Assembly (NCBI RefSeq): GCF_043876835.1
Contig: NZ_JBAWJZ010000011.1
Location: 1 to 64,000, forward strand
Direction: 5' to 3'
Source: Yeosuana sp043876835
GTDB taxonomy: Bacteria > Bacteroidota > Bacteroidia > Flavobacteriales > Flavobacteriaceae
DNA: 64,000 nucleotides
A model generated the notes under the pieces. The model did no database searches, was not told where the DNA came from, and saw only the letters and a list, made by a program, of their open reading frames with translations. Numbering within the stretch: position 1 is the stretch's first letter; each line of letters opens with the position of its first letter. The position numbers were made by a program, and so were the translations under genes. Below are positions 49,736-58,919 of this stretch, in pieces.

Positions 49736-52162
49736 TTATCTGAGTTCTGCTCCAAGTTCTTTTTCAAAATTGCCCTGAAGATTTTTCATTATTTTATCAA
49801 TTTGACTATCGGTAAGTGTTTTGTTTTCATCTTGTAATGTAAAACTAACAGCATAACTCTTTTTGCCTTGTGGTAAGTTTTTACCTTGGTAAACATCAAA
49901 CAGACTCACTTTTTTAAGCAATTGTCTTTCTGTTTTATTTGCAATACTATGAATGTCTTTAAAACTTACATTGTCATCTAAAAGCAAAGCAAAATCACGG
50001 CGAACCTCTGGATATTTGGCAATAGCTTTAAATGTAATTTTGTTACGTTTTATAATATCAAGTATAGATTCCCAATTAAAATCCGCAAAAACAACTTCTT
50101 GCGAAATATCAAAATGTTTTAAAATAGGTTTTTTAACCAAACCAAAGTCAACAAGCTTCATTTTGCCCAATCCTATTTCTAATCCTTCACTGAATAAATC
50201 ATTACTTATTGGAGATTCTTGAACTCTATTGATTCCCAAACGTTCTAAAATTGCACAAATGATTCCTTTCATAAAGAAAAAATCACTTTTTTTATTTGCG
50301 TAAATCCAAGTGTCATTATTTTGATTTCCAGAAGCAAATAAGGTTAAATGCTTGTGTTCTTCACGGTTATTTTCAAAATTATGATATGTTTTACCAAATT
50401 CAAATAGTTTCAAGTCTAAACGCTTTCTGTTTAAATTATAAGAAACAACTTCTAAACCAGAGAAAAGTAATGATTGCCTCATTACTGATAAGTCATTACT
50501 TAAGGGATTTAAAATAGTTACATTATGCTCTTCCTTTAATTGTTCACTAAGACTGATGTAATTTGGAGTGGTTAACGAATTAGCCAATATTTCGTAAAAC
50601 CCTTGCGATACTAATTGGTTCCCTACTATATTTTGAATTTTATGATCTTCAAATTTTGAAGTACTTGAAATTGAAGCATTTAATTTATCGGTAGTATTAA
50701 TGTTATTGTAACCGTAAATTCTTAAAATTTCTTCAATAATATCAGCTTCCCTTTGTACATCATTTCTATAGGAAGGAACGGTTAGACCTAAACCAGTTTC
50801 GGTAACATTGTTTATTTTTATTTCTAAAGAAGTTAAAATGCGTTTAATAATGTCTCTTGGGATTTCTTCACCAATTAGTTTTTTGGCGTTATCGAAACTT
50901 AATCGAACTTGAAAATCTTCAATTTTATTAGGATAAATATCAACAATATCACTAGTAATTTCTCCACCAGCAATATCCTGTATTAAAAGAGCGGCACGTT
51001 TTAAAGCAAACTCTGTTAGATTAGGGTCAATCCCTCGTTCAAATCTAAAAGATGCATCTGTATTTAATCCATGTCTTTTTGCCGATTTACGAATACTTAC
51101 TGGATTGAAATAGGCGCTTTCTAAAAATATGCTTGTAGTTGATTCTGAAACACCTGAATTTATACCACCAAAAACACCAGCAATACACATTGCTTTTTCG
51201 GAATCACAAATCATTAAATCTTCATCAGATAACGTTCTTTCAACACCATCGAGTGTTGTGAATTTTGTACCATCTTTAACAGTTTTAACTTCAATTTTAT
51301 TTCCTTTTATTTTCACTGCATCAAAAGCATGAAGCGGTTGACCTAAATCATGTAGAACATAGTTTGTTGCATCAACTATATTATTGATAGGGGAAAGCCC
51401 AATTGCTTTTAATCTGTGTTGCAACCATTCAGGTGAAGCTTCAACCTTTATTCCAGAAATAGTAACTCCACAATAACGAGGTGCTAATTCTTTATTTTTA
51501 ACATCAACATCAATTTTTAATAACCTATTGTCAGTATGAAAAGCACTAACAGAAGGAGTTATAAGTTCAAGTGATAAATCTTTTTGAAGTAAACCAGCTT
51601 TTAAGTCTCTAGCTGTTCCTAAATGACTCATGGCATCTGCTCTGTTCGGTGTTAAACCAATCTCGAAAACATGATCATTTTCTACTTTAAAAACTTTAGA
51701 AGCTAATGTGCCCACAGGAATGCTTTCGTCTAGAATCATAATGCCATCATGAGATGCACCTAGACCAAGTTCGTCTTCAGCACAAATCATTCCATGACTT
51801 TCCTCTCCACGAATCTTGCCCTTTTTTATGGTCCAGGCTTCGCCTTCGGCAGAATATAAAATTGTTCCAATAGTAGCAACAGGTACTTTTTGACCTTCTG
51901 CAACATTTGGAGCTCCACAAACAATTTGTAATGGTTCGGTTTCCCCTATATCAACGGTTGTTAGTTTTAGTTTATCTGCATTTGGATGCTGAACACATGT
52001 TAAGACTTTTCCAATAACGACACCTTCTAAACCACCTTTAACTGACTGATAAGCTTCAATGCCTTCAACTTCTAATCCTAAATCTGTAAGTAACTCTGCA
52101 GTTTGTTCTGGCGACCAATCAATCTTTATAAATTGTTTCAACCAATTATATGAAATCTTCAT
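49736..52162 (-). CDS. pheT: Phenylalanyl-tRNA synthetase, beta subunit
   Basis: An 808-residue subunit of phenylalanyl-tRNA synthetase that charges tRNA-Phe together with PheS. Regions in order: an N-terminal tRNA-binding (EMAP-like) domain about 40-160 with CVQHPNADKLKLTTVDIG; the B3/B4 editing domain (APRYCGVTISGIK); B5 domain; catalytic-like core; and a C-terminal anticodon-binding ferredoxin-fold domain (AKYPEVRRDFALLLDDNVSF). Length is typical. pheS is not in the window. A 103-base gap separates its start from the thioredoxin-like lipoprotein. Confidence 0.97.
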   Translation of the reverse strand: MKISYNWLKQFIKIDWSPEQTAELLTDLGLEVEGIEAYQSVKGGLEGVVIGKVLTCVQHPNADKLKLTTVDIGETEPLQIVCGAPNVAEGQKVPVATIGTILYSAEGEAWTIKKGKIRGEESHGMICAEDELGLGASHDGIMILDESIPVGTLASKVFKVENDHVFEIGLTPNRADAMSHLGTARDLKAGLLQKDLSLELITPSVSAFHTDNRLLKIDVDVKNKELAPRYCGVTISGIKVEASPEWLQHRLKAIGLSPINNIVDATNYVLHDLGQPLHAFDAVKIKGNKIEVKTVKDGTKFTTLDGVERTLSDEDLMICDSEKAMCIAGVFGGINSGVSESTTSIFLESAYFNPVSIRKSAKRHGLNTDASFRFERGIDPNLTEFALKRAALLIQDIAGGEITSDIVDIYPNKIEDFQVRLSFDNAKKLIGEEIPRDIIKRILTSLEIKINNVTETGLGLTVPSYRNDVQREADIIEEILRIYGYNNINTTDKLNASISSTSKFEDHKIQNIVGNQLVSQGFYEILANSLTTPNYISLSEQLKEEHNVTILNPLSNDLSVMRQSLLFSGLEVVSYNLNRKRLDLKLFEFGKTYHNFENNREEHKHLTLFASGNQNNDTWIYANKKSDFFFMKGIICAILERLGINRVQESPISNDLFSEGLEIGLGKMKLVDFGLVKKPILKHFDISQEVVFADFNWESILDIIKRNKITFKAIAKYPEVRRDFALLLDDNVSFKDIHSIANKTERQLLKKVSLFDVYQGKNLPQGKKSYAVSFTLQDENKTLTDSQIDKIMKNLQGNFEKELGAELR

Positions 52163-52274
52163 TTTCTATTTTTAAATAAGGTCACAAAGATAAGAATACT
52201 GAATAGTAATAGAAATGGTAAATTATTTTTATTTATAAGTTTTTTAGATATCTTTCGAATAATTATTGAAACTT

Positions 52275-53498
52275 ATGAAAATTGCAATGAAAAATACATT
52301 CATTTTAGTAGTTGTACTGATTTTTTGTTCGTGTAAAGAAGTACCCGAAGCGTTGCAATTAGGTACTTACAGAGCAACTCTAAAAGTGAATGACACTTTA
52401 GATTTACCATTTAATTTTGAAGTTACTTCAAGCACTTCCTTAAAAATATTTAATGCTGATGAAATTATATCTGTAGAAGATATAACTTATGAAAATGATT
52501 CAGTTAAAATACAAATGCCCGTATTTGAAGGCTATATAAAAGCAAAAATTTCAAAAAACATGCTGAATGGCAGTTTTATAAAGGAAAGCTTGAACAGAAT
52601 AGTTCCTTTTAAAGCAGAATTCAATAAAGAAAACCGTTTTGAAGTTGCTAATGAAACCCCACAATATGATGTTTCAGGAAATTGGGAAACTGTTTTTAGC
52701 CAAGGAATAGAAGAGGATGAATATGCAGCCAAAGGCATTTTTAAGCAAACAGGTAATGTTGTTACTGGGACTTTTAGAACAACAACAGGTGATTACAGAT
52801 ACCTTGATGGTGTTATGGATGGGAATATACTAAAGCTATCTGCTTTTGATGGATCTCATGCCTTTTTGTTTGTTGCAATAGTTAAGGACAGCACCATGGA
52901 AGGAATTTTTTATTCTGGTAACCATTTTAAAGAACCATTTGTAGCAAAACGAAATGCTACGTTTGAATTACCAGACGAAAACGAGCTAACTTTTTTAAAA
53001 GAAGGATATGATCGTATCGATTTTACGTTTCCTGATGCAGATGGTAAGATGGTGTCTTTAAATGATGATGAGTTTAAAAATAAAGTTGTTGTACTACAAA
53101 TTATGGGAACTTGGTGCCCTAACTGTTTAGATGAAAGTAAGTTTTATTCAGAATACTATAAAAACAATAAAAATAAAGGTGTAGAATTTATTGGATTGGC
53201 TTTTGAATATGTTAAATCGCCTGAAGCTGCTTTTAAAAATATATCACGTTTAAAGGAACATGTTGGAATAAATTATCCTGTATTACTAGCTCAATATGGT
53301 AGTACAAATAAAAAATTAGCCCAAGAAAAACTACCAATGCTTAATCATGTATTGTCTTATCCAACTTCTATTATTATAGACAAAACAGGTAAGGTTCGTA
53401 AAATACATACAGGTTTTAATGGGCCAGCTACAGGTGAAAAGTATATTGAGTTTAAAAATGAGTTTGATAGTTTTATAAATGTTTTATTGAACGAGTAA
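52275..53498 (+). CDS. Thioredoxin-like (TlpA-type) lipoprotein
   Basis: A 407-residue secreted thiol-disulphide protein. The N-terminus (TFILVVVLIFCSCKE) is a lipoprotein signal. The first 220 mature residues form a beta-rich region, followed by a TlpA/AhpC-type thioredoxin domain (DFTFPDADGKMVSLNDDE, MGTWCPNCLDESKF with the CPNC redox centre, and VLSYPTSIIIDKTGKVRKI with the cis-Pro). It is likely to reduce or shuffle disulphides in the periplasm or at the surface. The ATG at 52275 is preferred over an upstream TTG. Confidence 0.9.
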   Translation: MKIAMKNTFILVVVLIFCSCKEVPEALQLGTYRATLKVNDTLDLPFNFEVTSSTSLKIFNADEIISVEDITYENDSVKIQMPVFEGYIKAKISKNMLNGSFIKESLNRIVPFKAEFNKENRFEVANETPQYDVSGNWETVFSQGIEEDEYAAKGIFKQTGNVVTGTFRTTTGDYRYLDGVMDGNILKLSAFDGSHAFLFVAIVKDSTMEGIFYSGNHFKEPFVAKRNATFELPDENELTFLKEGYDRIDFTFPDADGKMVSLNDDEFKNKVVVLQIMGTWCPNCLDESKFYSEYYKNNKNKGVEFIGLAFEYVKSPEAAFKNISRLKEHVGINYPVLLAQYGSTNKKLAQEKLPMLNHVLSYPTSIIIDKTGKVRKIHTGFNGPATGEKYIEFKNEFDSFINVLLNE

Positions 53499-53627
53499 TC
53501 TCTTCCTTTTACTTTTTCTTAATAAATAGTTAATTAACAGTTTATGCCTTTGCTTTAACAAATCCATAACAAGGAGCAAACATATTAGTAATTAAATTGT
53601 TGGTGTAAATCAATAAATCTAACTAAA

Positions 53628-54719
53628 ATGAAAACTAACAGTATTACAAATTTTATTCTTGGTATATTTTGTGTTTTTAGCTTAAATTCCTTTGCGCAAT
53701 TAAATTTACCAAGAAGTAGTCAAATGGCAACCACATCTCAGCGTGTAGGCATTACAGATATTACAATTAATTATTCACGACCAAGTGTAAATGGAAGAGA
53801 GGTTTGGGGAAAATTGGTTCCTTACGGAATGAATAATTTAGGATTTGGTACAGCTACAGAAGCTCCTTGGCGAGCTGGTGCTAATGAAAACACAACCATA
53901 ACATTTACGGACGATGTTCAGGTTGAAGGACAGCCTATTAATGCTGGTACATACGGATTTCATGTAGAAGTAAAGCCAAATGATAAAGCAACTGTTATTT
54001 TTTCAAAAGACTCAAAATCTTGGGGAAGTTTTTTCTATGACAAAAATAATGACGCATTAAGGGTAGATGTAGATACAAAAACAGTCATTAATACAGATTT
54101 GTTAACTTATGAGTTTACTTCAGTTTCACCAACAACCACAACAGTTTCATTATTTTGGGAAAAAAAGGAAATTCCATTTACTATAACTGTTCCTGTTTCT
54201 GAAATTGTTTTAAAAGATATTAGGGAAGAATTAAAAGGACAGCAGGGATTTATACGCCAAAACTGGGAACAAGCTGCAAATTATGCATTAAATAATGGAG
54301 ATAATTTAGATGAAGCTTTAGGTTGGATTGATAATGCCATTGCTGGTCAGTTTTTCAGCCAAAAGACTTTTAACAATTTAGCCATTAAAGGACAAATACT
54401 TAAAAAACAAGGTAAAACTCTTGAATATGCTATGCTTATGGATGAAGCTTCTGAAATGGCTAATAAAGCACAATTAAACAATTTGGGCTATCAAATGTTA
54501 AACGCAAAAGATTATGATCGTGCGCTTAAGTATTTTAAAGCAAATGTAAAGAATAACCCTAATGACGCTAATGGATACGATAGTTTAGGAGAAGCTTATA
54601 AAACAATGGGAGACAAGAAAAATGCTATAAAAAATTTAAAGAAAGCTTTGTCTTTAAACCCACCTGCTAATGTAAAAGCTAATTCAGAAAAATTATTAAC
54701 AGAATTAGATGCACTATAA
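53628..54719 (+). CDS. DUF2911 protein with C-terminal TPR region, secreted
   Basis: A 363-residue protein with a signal peptide (FILGIFCVFSLNSFAQ) and the DUF2911 core (RVGITDITINYSRPSVNGREVWG, WRAGANENTTITF, NAGTYGFHVEV), then a helical region from about residue 210 with tetratricopeptide repeats (KYFKANVKNNPNDANGYDSLG). It is a paralogue of the 282-residue protein at 26813-27661 but has the longer repeat region. The function of the family is unknown. It has its own terminator. Confidence 0.92.
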   Translation: MKTNSITNFILGIFCVFSLNSFAQLNLPRSSQMATTSQRVGITDITINYSRPSVNGREVWGKLVPYGMNNLGFGTATEAPWRAGANENTTITFTDDVQVEGQPINAGTYGFHVEVKPNDKATVIFSKDSKSWGSFFYDKNNDALRVDVDTKTVINTDLLTYEFTSVSPTTTTVSLFWEKKEIPFTITVPVSEIVLKDIREELKGQQGFIRQNWEQAANYALNNGDNLDEALGWIDNAIAGQFFSQKTFNNLAIKGQILKKQGKTLEYAMLMDEASEMANKAQLNNLGYQMLNAKDYDRALKYFKANVKNNPNDANGYDSLGEAYKTMGDKKNAIKNLKKALSLNPPANVKANSEKLLTELDAL

Positions 54720-54764
54720 AAACAACAAAAATTTCATCAATCAAAAAAGAATACTGTGTTCTTT

Positions 54765-54788
54765 GCCCGATTTAATCGGGCTTTTTTT
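54765..54788 (+). terminator. Intrinsic terminator after the DUF2911-TPR gene
   Basis: GCCCGA and TCGGGC (54765-54770 and 54776-54781) form a GC-rich stem followed by a run of T's (54782-54788). It lies between the converging ends of this gene and recG. Confidence 0.88.
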
Positions 54789-56889
54789 AGCTTATGTAAT
54801 TCCAAATATTCTTGTATTTACTTAGTTGTTTGTAGGTCTCCAATAAAACTTTGTTTTCATTTTGGATTAATGCAGGGTCATTATTTAATATTTTTTTAGC
54901 ATAAAATCTTGCTAATTGTAAAATATCTTTATCTTTTATAATATCTGCAATTTTTAAATTTAAAACGCCACTTTGTTGTGTTCCCATAAGATCTCCAGGT
55001 CCACGCAATTTTAAATCTACTTCAGCAATTTCAAAACCATCATTGGTTCTTACCATGGTTTGTAATCTGGTTTTGCTATCATCACTCAGCTTGTGGCTGG
55101 TCATTAAAATACAATAGCTTTGTTCTGCACCTCTACCTACACGTCCTCTTAATTGGTGCAATTGGGATAAACCAAAACGTTCTGCACTTTCGATAATCAT
55201 AACAGAGGCATTTGGAACATTTACACCAACTTCAATTACTGTGGTTGCAACCATAATTTGTGTTTCGCCTTTAATAAAACGTTGCATTTCATAATCTTTA
55301 TCAGCAGGTTTCATTTTTCCGTGTACAATGGATATTTGATAGTCTGGCAACGGAAAGTCTCTCACAATACTTTCATAACCATCCATTAAATCTTTATAAT
55401 CCATAGCGGCGCTTTCTTGAATTAAAGGATAGACAATGTATATTTGTCTGCCTTTAGAAATTTCATCTCTAAGAAACTTAAAGACGTTAAGTCGATTTTT
55501 ATCATAACGATGCACAGTCTTTATAGCCTTTCTTCCTGGTGGTAATTCGTCTATAACTGAAATATCTAAATCACCATAAATAGACATGGCCAAGGTTCGA
55601 GGAATAGGGGTAGCTGTCATTACCAAAACGTGTGGAGGTGATGAATTTTTGTGCCATAATTTACTGCGTTGGGCAACTCCAAATCGGTGCTGTTCATCAA
55701 TAATTGCAAGCCCTAAATTTTTAAATTTGACCTTGCTTTCAAGTAAGGCATGTGTCCCAATTAAGATGTTTAATTCGCCATTTTCTAAAGATTCATGAAT
55801 TTTGTTTCTTTCTGAAGTTTTAGTTGAACCAGTTAATAATGATATATTGATATTCAATTGTTTACATAATTCATATAATCCATTAAAGTGTTGTACTGAC
55901 AAAATTTCAGTCGGAGCCATTAAACAGGCTTGAAAACCGTTGTCAAGTGCCATTAACATTGACATTAACGCAACTATGGTCTTTCCTGAGCCAACATCAC
56001 CTTGTAGTAATCTATTCATTTGTGCATTACTACCTAAATCGGCTCTAATTTCTTTAATAACCCGTTTCTGAGCATTGGTTAATTCGAAAGGTAGATGCTC
56101 TTTGTAAAAGGTGTTAAAAAGAGTGCCGACCTGAGTAAATGGAAATCCTTTGATTTTAGATTTATGGATTAGATTTTTTATGATAAACTGCAACTGAATA
56201 TAGAAGAATTCTTCAAATTTTAACCGATATTGAGCTCGCGCTAAAAGCTCTTGATTTTTTGGAAAATGAACATTAAAAAGCGCTTCACTTTTTCCGAGTA
56301 GCTTTAATTCATCAAGTAAATTATGGGAAAGTGTTTCAGTAAATCTGCCTTTGGTTTCTAAAAATAACTGTTGCATGATTTTTATGATCACGCGGTTTGT
56401 AACACCTTTATTGGTTAGTTTTTCTGTAGAAGGATAAACGGGCTGCATAGCGGATTGAAGATTTTTTTGATGGTTTTCAATAAATTCCATTTCAGGATGT
56501 GGCATGTTAAACTTGCCATTAAACCAGTTGGTGCGTCCAAAAATTACATATGGCTTATTTAATTTCAGTCCTTCTCGAATCCACTTATGACCTCTAAACC
56601 AAACTAATTCCATAGCGCTAGAATCATCTTTAAAAGTAGCCACAAGTCGTTTTGATCTGCCTTCACCAACTTCTTCCAGCTTCACTATTGTTCCAATAAT
56701 TTGAACATCGGCATTATTACGTTGCAACTGGCTTATTTTGTAATAGTGTGTCCTATCTATATATCTGTTTGGAAATAAATTAATTAAATCTTGATAGGTA
56801 TGAATACCCAGTTCCTTTCGCAACAAATCTGCGCGATTAGGACCAACGCCTTTTAAATAATCAATAGGAGTTTGTAGAGTAGTATTCAT
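54787..56889 (-). CDS. recG: ATP-dependent DNA helicase RecG
   Basis: A 700-residue branched-DNA helicase acting in replication-fork reversal and recombination. An OB-fold wedge domain is at the N-terminus (DVQIIGTIVKLEEVGEGRSK), followed by helicase domains with LLQGDVGSGKTIVALMSM (Walker A), LAIIDEQHRFGVAQR (DExH-type), MTATPIPRTLAMSIYGD and QLHQLRGRVGRGAEQSYC (motif VI). Full length. Its start faces the PHP-ACT gene on the opposite strand, 211 bases away. Confidence 0.96.
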   Translation of the reverse strand: MNTTLQTPIDYLKGVGPNRADLLRKELGIHTYQDLINLFPNRYIDRTHYYKISQLQRNNADVQIIGTIVKLEEVGEGRSKRLVATFKDDSSAMELVWFRGHKWIREGLKLNKPYVIFGRTNWFNGKFNMPHPEMEFIENHQKNLQSAMQPVYPSTEKLTNKGVTNRVIIKIMQQLFLETKGRFTETLSHNLLDELKLLGKSEALFNVHFPKNQELLARAQYRLKFEEFFYIQLQFIIKNLIHKSKIKGFPFTQVGTLFNTFYKEHLPFELTNAQKRVIKEIRADLGSNAQMNRLLQGDVGSGKTIVALMSMLMALDNGFQACLMAPTEILSVQHFNGLYELCKQLNINISLLTGSTKTSERNKIHESLENGELNILIGTHALLESKVKFKNLGLAIIDEQHRFGVAQRSKLWHKNSSPPHVLVMTATPIPRTLAMSIYGDLDISVIDELPPGRKAIKTVHRYDKNRLNVFKFLRDEISKGRQIYIVYPLIQESAAMDYKDLMDGYESIVRDFPLPDYQISIVHGKMKPADKDYEMQRFIKGETQIMVATTVIEVGVNVPNASVMIIESAERFGLSQLHQLRGRVGRGAEQSYCILMTSHKLSDDSKTRLQTMVRTNDGFEIAEVDLKLRGPGDLMGTQQSGVLNLKIADIIKDKDILQLARFYAKKILNNDPALIQNENKVLLETYKQLSKYKNIWNYIS

Positions 56890-57100
56890 GAAACTAAAAT
56901 AATTCTTTTGTTGGTAAGTACAAGAAAGAATTAGAACTCAAATTTATTAAATTCACAATAACTACTTTGATTTTGATTATTTTTATTGATAATAAAGATT
57001 TCTTTTTAAAAATTGTTTAAATCAATTAGTATCTTGCTTATAATTCTATTGCAATAGCTAAATTTGGCAATTTAAAAGCATAATTTATAGCATTTGATTA

Positions 57101-58789
57101 ATGAGAAAACTCAACGAATTTATTTGGGAAACACATGGTATTCATGCTGGCACAGAGCAGGATCACGTAAAACATGGTATTGATAGATTAGAAGATATTG
57201 TAGATAAAGCCATAGAGGCAAAACATCCGAGTATCACTTTTATTATTCATTCACCTAGACTGACAAGTTTCCGTTACATTGCTGAAAGAGATACTAATGT
57301 AAAATTTATTAGGGGAAATAAATCGTATTTAAATTATCCAAAACGTATTGCTAATCTTCGTAAAAAATATGAAGGTCAAATTAATATCAAATATGGTGTT
57401 GAATTAGAATGGATGGGACCGGATTTAGGTTTGCAATGGAGTCGATCAAAAATATTTCAAGCTGAAGATGCCGACTATGTGATAGGTTCGGTTCATTTTG
57501 CCCCTGAAGGATTGCCTTACGATGGGACTAAAGAAGAAGCTCTTGAATTATTGAAAATGAGAGGTAGCTTGGAAGCTTATTGGGATGGCTATTTTAACGA
57601 AATGATTCAGATGATTGAATGTTTTGGAGATATGATTCAAATTATTGGTCATATAGATTTACCAAAACTGAATGTAGATATGCCTGAAGCTTTGGTGAAT
57701 TTTGAAACGAGCTCGCATCCTTTAGCCAACAAGTTTAGAACGCTTTTAGAGTTAATTGCAGATCGTAATTTATCTTTAGATGTGAATATGGCTGGTAAAT
57801 TTAAAGGAGTTGGGGTTTATCCTGTTCAAAGTATATTAAGAAGAGCCAACGAACTTCAAATTCCTGTTTGTGTTGGTACCGATACGCATCATGTTCATTA
57901 TTACGGTTTGAATTTCAAAGAAAGTTTAGAATATATACATGAGGCTGGATATGAAAGTTATGTAAGCTATTCAAAATTAATTCCAGAAAATCGCACCATT
58001 TTTGACGACCACGAATTAAAGGTTAAGTACACGGTTTTAAATAAGGGTATAGAATTGTTGAACCAAAGATTAGATGACGCGCATAGAAGAATTATCCCTG
58101 ATTTTTCTTTTGGAGGTTCATTTTTAGAATTTGTAGACATTTACAGAAATGCCACTGGAATGGGAGACTACAATGCCATTAGAATTCGAAAATGGGGAAA
58201 ATCAATCACTGTTACTAATGAAATTCCTAAATTATCAAATGATAAAGTAAATGGGTTGTTTTCAGAACATTTGGACAAACCTGGTGTTATTTCTTCACTT
58301 TTTAACACATTAGCTTCTGAAGGAATAAATGTTGAAACAGCACGATTAAAGTCTAATAATGATGGTACTGCTAGAGCATTTTTGTCTATTGAAGGTAATA
58401 ATGGAAACGTTAAAAGCGCCATTGACTTTATTCACGGTACAGATGCTGGTCTTTTTACTAATTTGACTTATAAAGAAAACGCTGAGTTGCCAAATTACAA
58501 TCGAGAAGGTGTTTATTTATTGGAAATGGATGGCGTTAGTTTGAATTTAGCCTTGAGTGAAAAAGTAATTCTTACCAAACATCATAATGCTCCCGGAGTT
58601 CTGTTGATATTATTGTCTGCTCTAGCTTCAAAGCATATTAATATCATCGACTTAAGATTAGGAAAACTAAATAATGTTGGGTATTCTGCTATTGCTATTG
58701 ATGGAGATAGTAATGTGATTAAAAATTTACTAACTAAATTAGGAGACCAATATTACGAAGCCAATTTAATCGAGTTTCATAGTATGTAG
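57101..58789 (+). CDS. PHP phosphoesterase fused to ACT-type domains
   Basis: A 562-residue protein. Residues 1-280 are a PHP-type metal phosphoesterase: ETHGIHAGTEQDHVKHGID carries His residues of the metal site, FIIHSPRLTSF and VIGSVHFAPEG follow, and CVGTDTHHVHYYGLNF lies near 265. These resemble histidinol phosphatase (HisK/HisJ) and PHP-type phosphatases. The C-terminal part holds two ACT-like segments (DKPGVISSLFNTLASEGINV about 395-420 and NAPGVLLILLSALASKHINI about 500-520), which usually bind amino acids. A metabolite-regulated phosphatase, perhaps in serine or histidine metabolism, is possible, but the substrate is unknown. Confidence 0.82.
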   Translation: MRKLNEFIWETHGIHAGTEQDHVKHGIDRLEDIVDKAIEAKHPSITFIIHSPRLTSFRYIAERDTNVKFIRGNKSYLNYPKRIANLRKKYEGQINIKYGVELEWMGPDLGLQWSRSKIFQAEDADYVIGSVHFAPEGLPYDGTKEEALELLKMRGSLEAYWDGYFNEMIQMIECFGDMIQIIGHIDLPKLNVDMPEALVNFETSSHPLANKFRTLLELIADRNLSLDVNMAGKFKGVGVYPVQSILRRANELQIPVCVGTDTHHVHYYGLNFKESLEYIHEAGYESYVSYSKLIPENRTIFDDHELKVKYTVLNKGIELLNQRLDDAHRRIIPDFSFGGSFLEFVDIYRNATGMGDYNAIRIRKWGKSITVTNEIPKLSNDKVNGLFSEHLDKPGVISSLFNTLASEGINVETARLKSNNDGTARAFLSIEGNNGNVKSAIDFIHGTDAGLFTNLTYKENAELPNYNREGVYLLEMDGVSLNLALSEKVILTKHHNAPGVLLILLSALASKHINIIDLRLGKLNNVGYSAIAIDGDSNVIKNLLTKLGDQYYEANLIEFHSM

Positions 58790-58820
58790 TCTTAAATAAT
58801 TAAGAATTTAAATATATTAG

Positions 58821-58863
58821 GCTTAAAATTGCTTCTTTTAACAGTAATTTTAAGCTTTTTTTT
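58821..58863 (+). terminator. Intrinsic terminator after the PHP-ACT gene
   Basis: GCTTAAAATT (58821-58830) pairs with AATTTTAAGC (58846-58855) across a 15-base loop and is followed by eight T's. It lies 31 bases beyond the stop codon. Confidence 0.8.
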
Positions 58864-58919
58864 GCTGCTTCATTTTATGTAAGTTTCGCATTTTGATTAA
58901 AAGTTTGTTATATTCACAT

